Shown here: one piece after another, positions 40,484 to 48,784 of the stretch
Layout: the number at the start of each line of letters is the position of its first letter
How positions within the stretch are numbered: position 1 is the first letter of the stretch
Origin: a virus
IMG/VR virus record: IMGVR_UViG_3300036851_000592
Location: 1 to 56,092 of that record
Strand: one strand, 5' to 3'
Length of the DNA: 56,092 nucleotides
Made by a program: the position numbers and the translations under genes
Notes under the pieces: model-generated
The model's database searches: none
Seen by the model: only the letters and a program-made list of their open reading frames with translations
What the model was told of the DNA's origin: nothing

Positions 40484-41655
40484 CTGTGACTGAGCACGAC
40501 GAAGCCGCCAGGCACGGGATAGGCGGCAACCTTCCGCCCGCTTCGAAGCCGCCATCGGTCGAGGAGTTCACGAAGGAACTCGAACTCCGCTATGCGGAAT
40601 TCATGGAGCAATACCAGGCTTACCGCGAAGTTTGTGACACGGTGCCCTCGGATATCCCGGATGACGAGGTTCAGGGCAAGGTCGGTGACTTGCTGCGCAA
40701 GTGCTCGGTCTGGATCGCCGACGCGAAGACGCGGCGCAAGATGGAAAAAACGCCATGGGCTGATGTCGGCGACGCGGCCTATGCGTTTTTCACGACGAAG
40801 ATCGAGACACTCGACAAGGTCGCCAAGGGCATAAAGGCGCGCGCCGAGCAATACGCCCAAAAAAAACGCGATGAAGAAAAGGCCCGGCGCGAGGCCGAGG
40901 CCGAGCGCTTGCGCCTGAAGCGCGAGGCGGAACTGAGGGCGGCCCAAGAGGCGGAAGCGCGCCGGGTCGCTGCCGAGGAGGCAAAACGCAAGGCCCTCGA
41001 AGAGGAACGGCTGGCTCTTGAAGCTCGAGACCGCGCCGAGCAGGAAGAGCGTGACGCCATCGAGCGCGCCCGCAAGGCCAAGATCGAGGCGGCGCGGATA
41101 CAAGAAGATAGCATCCGCCGCCAAGCCGACGAAGCGCGACGGCGCAAGGAACAGGAGGAGGCGGACGAGGCGGCCGCGGCTGAACGTCAGCGCCAGTCTG
41201 ACCGTCAGTTGGCGGCCGCGCGTTCCGAGAAGGAGAAGGCCGACCGCGAAGCGGAAGATTCCCGCAGAGCGCGCGATAAGGCCGACCAGGAACGCCGGGA
41301 AGCCGAAGAGCGCAGTGCGGCCGCGCAACGCGATATCGGCGCCGCCAAGAAGGATGAGCGCGCCGGGCTCGATTCCGCGCTCAGGTCCGAACGCCGAGCT
41401 GACCGCATGGACGTGGCTGCGGCCGCGCCTGACCGGGATTTGTCGCGGGTGCGCGGCGATCTCGGCTCGGTCTCGAGCCTCGGCAAGAAATGGACGGCGC
41501 GCATCGTTGACACGACGAAGCTTGACATGCGCAAGCTCTGGCCATTCCTGACCGATGATGAACGGCTTGAAGCGCTCATTCGGTTCATGCGCTCTGGCGG
41601 CCGGATTTGTGAAGGCGCCATCATCGAACAAGTGCCGGATTTGAGAGTCTCATGA
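40471..41655 (+). CDS. Long coiled-coil protein of the recombination block
   Basis: 394 residues starting MESLTVTEHDEAARHGIGGN. Residues 130-310 are a highly charged coiled coil of Glu, Arg, Lys and Ala (EARDRAEQEERDAIERARKA). A short globular C-terminus (KWTARIVDTTKLDMRKLWPF) may bind a partner. It directly precedes RecT, so a role in single-strand DNA handling or as a structural companion is possible. Charged coiled coils give no specific function. Confidence 0.65.
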   Translation: MESLTVTEHDEAARHGIGGNLPPASKPPSVEEFTKELELRYAEFMEQYQAYREVCDTVPSDIPDDEVQGKVGDLLRKCSVWIADAKTRRKMEKTPWADVGDAAYAFFTTKIETLDKVAKGIKARAEQYAQKKRDEEKARREAEAERLRLKREAELRAAQEAEARRVAAEEAKRKALEEERLALEARDRAEQEERDAIERARKAKIEAARIQEDSIRRQADEARRRKEQEEADEAAAAERQRQSDRQLAAARSEKEKADREAEDSRRARDKADQERREAEERSAAAQRDIGAAKKDERAGLDSALRSERRADRMDVAAAAPDRDLSRVRGDLGSVSSLGKKWTARIVDTTKLDMRKLWPFLTDDERLEALIRFMRSGGRICEGAIIEQVPDLRVS

Positions 41656-41677
41656 ATCGAAAAGGAGCCTGAAAGCA

Positions 41678-42769
41678 ATGAACACATCTGTAGTACCATC
41701 ATCGCCGGTTCAGGGCGAAACCTACAACCTGCCGACCCGAGGCATGGCGCCAGGCCTTGCCATCATGCTCGATGACAAGCTCTACAAGCGATTCCGCGAG
41801 CTAGCCTATGACATGAGCGAGGCCGCGGGCTTCACGCCCGAGCATCTGCTTGGCAAGCCTTATGCGTGCTTCGCCGTGGTCACGCGAGCGATCACCTGGA
41901 AGCTCGATCCGATGGCGGTCGCCGGCTCGACCTACATGACGCCGGGCGGAAAAATCGGCTACGAGGGCAAGCTGATCCACGCCATCATCGAGAATTCCGG
42001 CCGGATCGAGGGCACGATCACATACGAATATTTTGGCGATTGGGATAAGGTCCGCGGCAAGCACGTCATGGGCAAGAGCGCCAAGGGTCACCCGATCCCG
42101 GTGCAGGGATGGAAACCCGAGGACGAAGAGGGTCTCGGCATTTTCATCCGCGCCCAGGTCAAGAAGGAAGCCGAGCCGCGCGAACTCCGGTTTCTGCTCA
42201 AGTCATGCTATCCGCGGAACTCGACGCTCTGGGCAACCAGGCCTGATCAGCAGATCTGCTATACGGGCGCCCGGGCCTTCGGCAATCTTTGTGTCCCGAC
42301 GCTGATCATGGGCGTGCCGTTCGACACCGATGAAGGCGCGGTCGGCACCATGATTGACGTGAGCCCGCGGCCTAAGCGAGGCGATTTCGTCTCGAAAGGC
42401 TCCCAAAGCGATTTCGCCGGCGGGGCCAAGAAGGAACCAGCACCGAGCCGAGCAGAAGATGTCGAGGACATCGATGGCGAGACCGGCGAGATAACGCCGG
42501 CGCCGGCGGCAAAGGACGAAGACGCCATCACCGAACCGCCCGCTGCGGCCATGGCGTCGGCTGAAGCTGAGATCCAGCAGCCGATCGAGGAGGAATTCAG
42601 CCCGGCTGCCGCGTACACGCAAGGCGGTGAAGCGCGCTTCGCCAACCAGGCAAAATCGGTGCCGAAGATATATCGCAACGCCGCCGCTCAGTCTTGCTAC
42701 TACGCTTGGCTTGAAGGCTACAAGGCGGCCGACGAGGAAATCAGGAACGAGGCGACCCGCGCAAAATAA
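41678..42769 (+). CDS. recT: RecT-family recombinase
   Basis: 363 residues. The core (ITWKLDPMAVAGSTYMTPGG, then KIGYEGKLIHAIIE) is the RecT signature; YEYFGDWDKVRGK and WATRPDQQICYTGARAFGNL follow. RecT anneals single-stranded DNA and promotes strand exchange. The C-terminal 120 residues are acidic and less conserved. No exonuclease was recognised next to it. It should serve replication and exchange of genes between phages. Confidence 0.88.
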   Translation: MNTSVVPSSPVQGETYNLPTRGMAPGLAIMLDDKLYKRFRELAYDMSEAAGFTPEHLLGKPYACFAVVTRAITWKLDPMAVAGSTYMTPGGKIGYEGKLIHAIIENSGRIEGTITYEYFGDWDKVRGKHVMGKSAKGHPIPVQGWKPEDEEGLGIFIRAQVKKEAEPRELRFLLKSCYPRNSTLWATRPDQQICYTGARAFGNLCVPTLIMGVPFDTDEGAVGTMIDVSPRPKRGDFVSKGSQSDFAGGAKKEPAPSRAEDVEDIDGETGEITPAPAAKDEDAITEPPAAAMASAEAEIQQPIEEEFSPAAAYTQGGEARFANQAKSVPKIYRNAAAQSCYYAWLEGYKAADEEIRNEATRAK

Positions 42770-42789
42770 TCAGCAGAAGGAGAAAGTGC

Positions 42790-43143
42790 ATGCTATTTGA
42801 TCTCAACAAAACCAATCTCGCGATCGCAGAAGCGGTCGAGGAGCTTTGCGAAGCGATGCAGTCTGAGCGCAGCGCCGCTCGTGAAGCGCTCGAGGCGCTC
42901 AAGGCCCACTATGAGGAGAGCCTGAGGACTAGCCCGCAAACCGAGGAAGCGATCGTAACGGTTCTTGCGAACTTCGCCGATTCCCAGGAGAAGACCATCC
43001 GCTCGTTTTTCAACAATCAACGCGCGACCGAGACCAAGCTGTTGCGCCAGATCAAGCAACGGCTTGCCGACACCGAGCCGGTTGACACGGACGAAGCCGA
43101 GCGGAAACCGCACCTGCAGATCGCGTCAGGAGCGGGCGGGTGA
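42790..43143 (+). CDS. Hypothetical helical protein
   Basis: 117 residues (MLFDLNKTNLAIAEAVEELC) with helices throughout; central SLRTSPQTEEAIVTVLANFA. Ribosome site GAAGGAGAAAG upstream. Follows RecT. Function unknown. Confidence 0.6.
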   Translation: MLFDLNKTNLAIAEAVEELCEAMQSERSAAREALEALKAHYEESLRTSPQTEEAIVTVLANFADSQEKTIRSFFNNQRATETKLLRQIKQRLADTEPVDTDEAERKPHLQIASGAGG

Positions 43144-43388
43144 AACTCGCCGACATCAAGGCCGGCGATCTTCTGATCGCCGGCGATGGTTTCGATTGCC
43201 TCGACAAGGGTGCGGTGCGTGAAGTGAAGGTAGGCACCGACCGAGGCCTGTTTATCGATTGCCGACGCGGCCGCCATTACCTCGACGGCGAGCTTGTCGG
43301 GTTTCTTAAAGCGGAGCCCGATGATCCTTGCCATGGGCCAGATGACCGCTGGTGCCCGTCATGCGGTTTGGGAGGTTCCAAGCTATGA
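43140..43388 (+). CDS. Hypothetical small protein, SH3-like beta pattern
   Basis: 82 residues, GTG start overlapping the previous stop. KLADIKAGDLLIAGDGFDCL and VGTDRGLFIDCRRGRHYLDG give a beta-barrel-like pattern. C-terminal CPSCGLGG could bind zinc with other cysteines. Role unknown. Confidence 0.6.
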   Translation: MKLADIKAGDLLIAGDGFDCLDKGAVREVKVGTDRGLFIDCRRGRHYLDGELVGFLKAEPDDPCHGPDDRWCPSCGLGGSKL

Positions 43389-43540
43389 GAGACAAGATGG
43401 GCAATTGCCCTCATTGCAAACATGAGGGAACCTTGGTGACCGGCAGCGTTGCAATTTGCATTGGAGGCGGCGCCGCCTGTCGAAATTGCAACGAGAACGG
43501 CATCGCTCGATCAGATGACGTTCATTCGCAACGCGCTTGA
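43385..43540 (+). CDS. Small zinc-ribbon protein
   Basis: 51 residues (MRDKMGNCPHCKHEGTLVTG). CPHC and CRNC pairs form a four-cysteine zinc ribbon. Overlaps the previous stop. Possibly nucleic-acid-binding. Confidence 0.6.
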   Translation: MRDKMGNCPHCKHEGTLVTGSVAICIGGGAACRNCNENGIARSDDVHSQRA

Positions 43541-43561
43541 ACCTTTCAGGAGACTGGACGC

Positions 43562-44500
43562 ATGACTTGGAAACCGAAGATCTGCATCTATCACGGCGGA
43601 TGCCCTGACGGGTTTACCGCGGCCTGGGCGATCTGGCGGCGCTGGGGCCGCGAGGTGCGGTTCATCCCGGCAACTTACGGCAAGCCGATCGCGATTGACG
43701 AGGGCGAGCTTAAGAACGCCGATGTGCTCTTCGTCGATTTCTCGTTGCCCTTCGAGGCGATCGAGGAGTGGCAAACGCATGCGCGTTCGATCGTGATCCT
43801 AGACCACCATAAGACCGCGCAAGAGGCGCTGGAGACTTATGCCACGTTCGATCTGACTGTGGCGGACCTTGAGCGCGTGCTCCAGGATGATGGGTCGGCT
43901 CCTGAACTTCCCCGCAACGTGGCCGTCCATTTCGACTCGGTCCGGTCGGGTGCGATGCTCGCATGGATATTCGCTTTCCCGAGACTGCCTCCACCTCTCT
44001 TCGTCAAATATATCCAGGACCGGGATCTGTGGCTGTTCAATTTGGGAGACGACTCGCGGGCTCACGCCGCCTCAGTCGCGAGCTACGTCATGAACTTCGA
44101 GACTTGGGAAATCATCGTTCATGAGTCCGCGCAATCGACGTTAATCCGTGAGGGCCGTCCCATTCTGCGCGCGCGAGAGGCGATGATGCGCAAGTTCCTC
44201 GACGAGGTCTTCTATGAAGAGCTTGGCGGCCATCGAGTGCCTTGTGTCAACGTGCCCTATGAGTTCGCGAGCGATACCGCGAATGCGCTTCTTTGGAAGT
44301 TCCCTGACGCGGCCTTTGCCGCGGCTTGGTTCATCCGCGGTGACGGACTCAAGCAATATTCATTGCGCTCGGAAGCCTCGCGCACCGATGTCGCGGCCGT
44401 TGCTGAGAAATATGGCGGTGGCGGTCACCGCAACGCAGCCGGGTTTCAGGTGCCGTTTCTTTCGGGACGCGATTCGATCAACTTGGCAAGCTTCGCGTAG
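43562..44500 (+). CDS. DHH-family phosphoesterase
   Basis: 312 residues. DHH motifs: YHGGCPDGFTAAW, VLFVDFSLPFEA, VILDHHKTA, and the C-terminal DHHA1 signature YGGGGHRNAAGFQV. Such enzymes hydrolyse phosphodiesters, including cyclic dinucleotides, short RNAs and single-stranded DNA ends. Possible roles are nucleotide recycling or breaking a host defence signal such as a cyclic nucleotide (inference). The frame continues past the TAG stop for 22 more protein-like codons, so readthrough is possible. Terminator at 44568. Confidence 0.85.
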   Translation: MTWKPKICIYHGGCPDGFTAAWAIWRRWGREVRFIPATYGKPIAIDEGELKNADVLFVDFSLPFEAIEEWQTHARSIVILDHHKTAQEALETYATFDLTVADLERVLQDDGSAPELPRNVAVHFDSVRSGAMLAWIFAFPRLPPPLFVKYIQDRDLWLFNLGDDSRAHAASVASYVMNFETWEIIVHESAQSTLIREGRPILRAREAMMRKFLDEVFYEELGGHRVPCVNVPYEFASDTANALLWKFPDAAFAAAWFIRGDGLKQYSLRSEASRTDVAAVAEKYGGGGHRNAAGFQVPFLSGRDSINLASFA

Positions 44501-44567
44501 ATCGTTGAAGCGGAGCGAGCTAGCGCACTCGACATCGAAATCGAAGTGCTTTCAGAATTGAACAAGT

Positions 44568-44600
44568 AGGAATGGGGACTTTCCCACTCCTTTTTCCATA
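44568..44600 (+). terminator. Rho-independent terminator after the DHH gene
   Basis: GGAATGGGG and TCCCACTCC pair over 9 bp with one mismatch around a short ACTT loop, followed by TTTTTCC. It separates the RecT-DHH operon from the DUF5131 gene, which has AAAGGGGA before its ATG. Confidence 0.75.
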
Positions 44601-44613
44601 AAGGGGATTTCCG

Positions 44614-45648
44614 ATGGCTGAGCAGACCGCGATCGAATGGACCGACGCGACGTGGACTCCGATCCGCGCGCGCCATCTCAAGACCGGCAAGATCGGCTGG
44701 CATTGCGTCCACAAGAGTGATGGCTGCAAATTCTGCTACGCCGATGGCATCAATCGCCGTCTCGGCACCGGCCTGCCGTTCAAGCCCGGCCACGAGAAGG
44801 ATATCGAGATTTTTCTGGACGAGAAGATGCTGCTCGCGCCGCTGCGCTGGAAGCGGCCGCGCATGGTGTTCGTGTGCTCGATGACCGACCTGTTCGCCGA
44901 TTTCGTGCGCGAGGAATGGATCGACCGCATGTTAGCCGTGATGGCGTTGTGCCCGCAGCACACGTATCAGCTCTTGAGCAAAAGACCAGAACGCATGAGG
45001 GATTATCTCAAGCGTCTCGAAGAGGAGTCCATTCGCGATACGGTCAAGCGCTTCGCCAAAGCCATGCCGCCGCATCCATGGCCGAAGTTCAATGATATGA
45101 CATTCCCGCTAGCGAACGCTTGGCTCGGCACGTCCTGCGAGGATCAATCGACTGCCGACGAGCGCATCCCCGATCTCCTCGACACCCCCGCAGCCATCCA
45201 CTTCGTGAGCTACGAGCCCGCACTGGGGCCGGTGGATTTCCGCAATCTCCGCGACGGCACTTATGACGCGCTCACCGGTTGCGGCGATCGCGAGCGCCTC
45301 CACGACTGGGAAGACACGCCGGCACTCGACTGGGTAATCGCCGGCGGTGAAAGCGGCCCGAATGCGCGGCCGGCGCATCCCGACTGGTTCCGCTCGGTGC
45401 GCGATCAGTGCAAGGCGGCGGGAGTCCCATTCTTCTTCAAGCAATGGGGCGAGTGGGCTCCCAGTTACGGCGATCAATCGCGCGAGCGATTGGCAGTCTG
45501 CCGGTATGGTTCGGCACCTTTTCCAATCAAGGCTGGCGAAAACGCACGGCAGATGGATTTGCTTGACCGATGCCAAATGGTTCGCGTCGGCAAGAAGGCC
45601 GCCGGCCGCCTGCTCGACGGCGTCGAGCACAATGAGTTCCCGCGATGA
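44614..45648 (+). CDS. DUF5131 (phage Gp37/Gp68) protein
   Basis: 344 residues. It starts MAEQTAIEWTDATWTPIRAR, a Gp37/Gp68 hallmark. A Cys-rich CVHKSDGCKFCYA and MVFVCSMTDLFADFVREEW follow; later PHTYQLLSKRPERM-type and VIAGGESGPNARPAHPDWFR blocks are also typical. The cysteine motif and fold recall radical-SAM-type proteins, but the activity is unknown. It overlaps the HerA-like gene by ATGA and may work with it. Confidence 0.82.
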   Translation: MAEQTAIEWTDATWTPIRARHLKTGKIGWHCVHKSDGCKFCYADGINRRLGTGLPFKPGHEKDIEIFLDEKMLLAPLRWKRPRMVFVCSMTDLFADFVREEWIDRMLAVMALCPQHTYQLLSKRPERMRDYLKRLEEESIRDTVKRFAKAMPPHPWPKFNDMTFPLANAWLGTSCEDQSTADERIPDLLDTPAAIHFVSYEPALGPVDFRNLRDGTYDALTGCGDRERLHDWEDTPALDWVIAGGESGPNARPAHPDWFRSVRDQCKAAGVPFFFKQWGEWAPSYGDQSRERLAVCRYGSAPFPIKAGENARQMDLLDRCQMVRVGKKAAGRLLDGVEHNEFPR

Positions 45649-47300
45649 CTCATCCTATTCCCGACGAGGCGCTGCTTCAGCATATCGCGATCCTCGCCAA
45701 AACCGGTGCCGGGAAGACCTATCTCGCCAAGACGATCGCCGAGCGCCTGCTCAAGGCTGGCCGCCGGCTTTGCGTCATCGATCCTACCGGCGGCTGGTGG
45801 GGCCTGAGGTCGAACGCAAGCGGTCGCGGACCCGGGTTTCCGATTGTCGTGTTCGGCGGCCAGCACGCTGACATCGAATTGCATGAGAGTCATGGCGCGG
45901 CGCTGGCCGAAATCATCGGCGGCTCGTCGACTCCGGCGATCATCGACACTTCGCAACTACTCGTCGGTCAGCGCGTCCGCTTCTTTACCGCCTTCGCCGA
46001 AAACCTTCTGAGAACAAATCGCGGGCCTCTGCATCTGATCATCGACGAGGCCCACATTTTCGCGCCGCAAGGCAAGACCGATATCCAGGGCGGCCAGATG
46101 CTCCATGCCGCGAATAACCTGGTGAGCCTCGGCCGCTCGCGCGGGCTCAGGATCATCCTCGTGACCCAGCGTGGCGCCAAGCTTCACAAGGATTCGCTGA
46201 CCCAGATCGAGACGCTGGTGGCGATGCGCGTTCTCTCGCCGCAAGACCGGGCCGCGATACAAGCCTGGATCAAAGACAATGCCAGCGTCGACCAGGGCAA
46301 GGAAGTGATCGAGTCGCTTGCCAAGCTCAAGGTGGGTGAAGGCTGGATCTGGGCGCCCGAACTCGATGTGCTCAAGCGGGTGAAGTTCCCGAGCATCGAG
46401 ACTTTCGACTCGAGCAGCGCGCCGGCGGACGGGATTGACTACGCGAAGGTTCAGCTTGCGCCGATCGACCGGGATGCAATCGCGGCGCGCCTGACGGCGG
46501 TCAAGGCCGACGCCTTTGAAAACGACCCTAAGCGGCTCAAGGAGGAGATCTCGAGGCTGAAACGCGAAGCGGCGAAGGCCGGGGCGATTGATCCCGAGGC
46601 ACTCTCTTCGGCTGATCGCCGTGGCTACGAGCGCGGCTTCGCCGCCGGCATCGCGCAGGAACAGGAGCGGGCCGCCTTAGCATTCGCAGCAATCAAGACC
46701 GCAGTGCAAGATCGGATTGATGCGTTCAGGTCTATTAAATTTCTGCCTGCTAGGCCGCCTGTGGCGCTTTCCGCGCCGAAGGCACCAATATACCGGGGAA
46801 ACGGCGAAAGCCCTCAGGCCGCCCCGATTCCGGCCGGGACAGACAAATTAACGGGACAACAGGCACGAGTAGCCGACGCCCTCCGGTTTTGGCTGTCAGT
46901 TGACCAGCCGACACCCTCTCGCGAGCAAGTCGCGGCCGTCGCCGGCTACTCAGCCCGGTCAGGAAACTTCCGCAATGTGCTCAGCAATATGAAGACCAGC
47001 GGCCTGATCGATTATCCGGCCGACAACCTTGTGAGGCTGGTGGCTGACGCCGGCGCGGATCTGACCACGGCCGAGGCCCGAGACCGCGTCATGGGTGTCT
47101 TGAGCGGGCCCGAGGCGAAAGTTGCAAAGGCGCTCTCAGGATGCATGAGCCGAGAGGATGTCGCCGAGGCCGCCGAGTACTCGGCGGCCTCGGGCAACTT
47201 CCGAAATATCCTGAGCCGCCTTCATACGATGACCATCATCGAATATCCGGCGACCGGCCAGGTGCAACTGAGCGAATGGGCGAAGGAACTGATCCAATGA
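45645..47300 (+). CDS. HerA/FtsK-type ATPase with two C-terminal winged-helix repeats
   Basis: 551 residues. Walker A LAKTGAGKTYLAKTIA near residue 20, Walker B PLHLIIDEAHIFAP near 135, and sensor IILVTQRGAKLHKDSLTQ. This resembles HerA/DUF853 helicase-translocases. A coiled coil lies near 300-330. The C-terminal part has two related segments, REQVAAVAGYSARSGNFRNV and REDVAEAAEYSAASGNFRNI, each with the look of a winged helix. It may move on DNA in replication, recombination or competition with rival phages (inference). Confidence 0.82.
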   Translation: MTHPIPDEALLQHIAILAKTGAGKTYLAKTIAERLLKAGRRLCVIDPTGGWWGLRSNASGRGPGFPIVVFGGQHADIELHESHGAALAEIIGGSSTPAIIDTSQLLVGQRVRFFTAFAENLLRTNRGPLHLIIDEAHIFAPQGKTDIQGGQMLHAANNLVSLGRSRGLRIILVTQRGAKLHKDSLTQIETLVAMRVLSPQDRAAIQAWIKDNASVDQGKEVIESLAKLKVGEGWIWAPELDVLKRVKFPSIETFDSSSAPADGIDYAKVQLAPIDRDAIAARLTAVKADAFENDPKRLKEEISRLKREAAKAGAIDPEALSSADRRGYERGFAAGIAQEQERAALAFAAIKTAVQDRIDAFRSIKFLPARPPVALSAPKAPIYRGNGESPQAAPIPAGTDKLTGQQARVADALRFWLSVDQPTPSREQVAAVAGYSARSGNFRNVLSNMKTSGLIDYPADNLVRLVADAGADLTTAEARDRVMGVLSGPEAKVAKALSGCMSREDVAEAAEYSAASGNFRNILSRLHTMTIIEYPATGQVQLSEWAKELIQ

Positions 47301-47464
47301 TCCTCGCGTCCCGCGAAACAAAAATCGTCGGCAATTATGTCGTCGCCGATGTGTCGTACAAAATGTGTAGCGCGACCAATTTCAAAGGTAGCACAGACAC
47401 GTGGTGCGAAATATCTGTCTACTTAAAACCGATTGAGGCTGCCGACGCGCCGCGGGAGGGCTGA
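47297..47464 (+). CDS. Hypothetical small protein
   Basis: 55 residues (MILASRETKIVGNYVVADVS), ATG overlapping the HerA-like stop. Beta-rich. Function unknown. Confidence 0.5.
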   Translation: MILASRETKIVGNYVVADVSYKMCSATNFKGSTDTWCEISVYLKPIEAADAPREG

Positions 47465-47465
47465 G

Positions 47466-47837
47466 ATGACAGAAGGCACGGAACTTCTGAACGAAGTCTT
47501 CGGAGAAATCGTCACCGCTCAGCGCGACGCTGCCGGAGTGATGAAATATTACTATTACGGCCTCGAACACTCGACTGACGAGGCGCTCGAGCTTGTCAGG
47601 TTTATGGGCGCCAAGCTCGAAGTCGAGCCGCCCACGGAGATCACCGAACAACCATCATCCAAGTACGAGGTTCCAATGCCACTCGAATTCTCGGCCGCAC
47701 TCGAAGCCCTGATCAAGGAGCACAAGAACGCGGGCGTCAGCGATCCGGCGATCGTCGAGGCGCTCTGCTTCGAGGCCTTGCAAGCCGCCACGCGGGCAAA
47801 GGATGGGCAGCCCTGGCACGGATTGAAAGCAGAATAG
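47466..47837 (+). CDS. Hypothetical protein
   Basis: 123 residues (MTEGTELLNEVFGEIVTAQR), helical. The C-terminal half EFSAALEALIKEHKNAGVSD resembles small helical phage proteins. Its stop lies directly before the next gene start. Confidence 0.55.
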   Translation: MTEGTELLNEVFGEIVTAQRDAAGVMKYYYYGLEHSTDEALELVRFMGAKLEVEPPTEITEQPSSKYEVPMPLEFSAALEALIKEHKNAGVSDPAIVEALCFEALQAATRAKDGQPWHGLKAE

Positions 47838-48194
47838 ATGGTCGCCTATTCCTTCAAGGCTAGATTCGCTCAGCCCATTCTCGACGGTGTCAAAAAACAG
47901 ACCATCCGCGCTGACCGCAGGCGCCACGCGCACCCAGGCGAAGAGCTACAGCTATATACCGGGCGCAAGCTGATCGCCTGCGCGATCTGCAAAGAAGTGG
48001 TTCGCGTCGAAATAGACTTTCGTTGCCCTCAGGTGCTTATCTGTCGAGAAGGAGGTTGGTCTATCCTGAAGGTTGAAGATTTCGCGCGCGCGGATGGATT
48101 CTCGTCATTCCATGCGATGGCGGAATTTTGGCTCTCCGTTCATGGGGCAACTTCGTTTCATGGCTTCATGATCAGATGGGACCGGCTGCTATGA
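47838..48194 (+). CDS. ASCH-domain protein
   Basis: 118 residues. The N-terminus MVAYSFKARFAQPILDGVKK, then QTIRADRRRHAHPGEELQLY, is the ASCH fold, which binds RNA or nucleotides and is common in phages. C-terminal DGFSSFHAMAEFW completes the domain. Suggested roles include RNA binding or modified-nucleoside handling. Confidence 0.8.
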   Translation: MVAYSFKARFAQPILDGVKKQTIRADRRRHAHPGEELQLYTGRKLIACAICKEVVRVEIDFRCPQVLICREGGWSILKVEDFARADGFSSFHAMAEFWLSVHGATSFHGFMIRWDRLL

Positions 48195-48784
48195 CGCCGC
48201 TCGAGTTCGTCAGAGCCGCGCGCGTCCCGCATTCGCTCGAGCCTCAGACGTTCGGGCTATGGACGATCGAGCGGCATATCACTCAGCCTTGCGAGGCGGT
48301 GACAGCCTGCTTCGATGACTATACGATCCTGAGGCGCTGGAGCACGCGCTCGCTTCATCTTCCAGCCGGCGAAGTGGTCATGCTCGATACGATGCAGGAA
48401 CTCGTCTCGCATATGCCGATCTGGCTTGCCGCGCGCGGCCGCGTCCTGATCACCGGGCTCGGCCTCGGCTGCGTTGTCCGCGGGCTCCTTGCGAATCCCG
48501 AGATCGAGCACGTCGACGTTGTCGAGATCGACGAAGCAATCATCCGCGTTATCGGACCCGAGTTCGCCGGCAACGAACGGCTGACGCTCCATCACGGTGA
48601 TGCGACAACGATCGAACTGCCGGGCCGCCATTGGGACTTCGCCTGGCATGATCTCTGGGTCGACGACGGTTGCCTGCAGCTTGTTCACGCGCATCTTTTG
48701 AAGCGGTTTCACGGCCGGACAGGAAGGCAAGGCGCTTGGAAAATGCCGCGTTGGTTCAGGCGCCGTCTGCCTGAATTGCTTTGA
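48191..48784 (+). CDS. Class I SAM methyltransferase-like protein
   Basis: 197 residues (MTPLEFVRAARVPHSLEPQT). Rossmann motif RVLITGLGLGCVVRGLLANP followed by VDVVEIDEAIIRVIG is typical of spermidine-synthase-like/SAM methyltransferase folds. The typical catalytic Asp is replaced in context (HDLWVDD). Substrate unknown. Its stop overlaps the start of the cytosine methyltransferase. Confidence 0.7.
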   Translation: MTPLEFVRAARVPHSLEPQTFGLWTIERHITQPCEAVTACFDDYTILRRWSTRSLHLPAGEVVMLDTMQELVSHMPIWLAARGRVLITGLGLGCVVRGLLANPEIEHVDVVEIDEAIIRVIGPEFAGNERLTLHHGDATTIELPGRHWDFAWHDLWVDDGCLQLVHAHLLKRFHGRTGRQGAWKMPRWFRRRLPELL

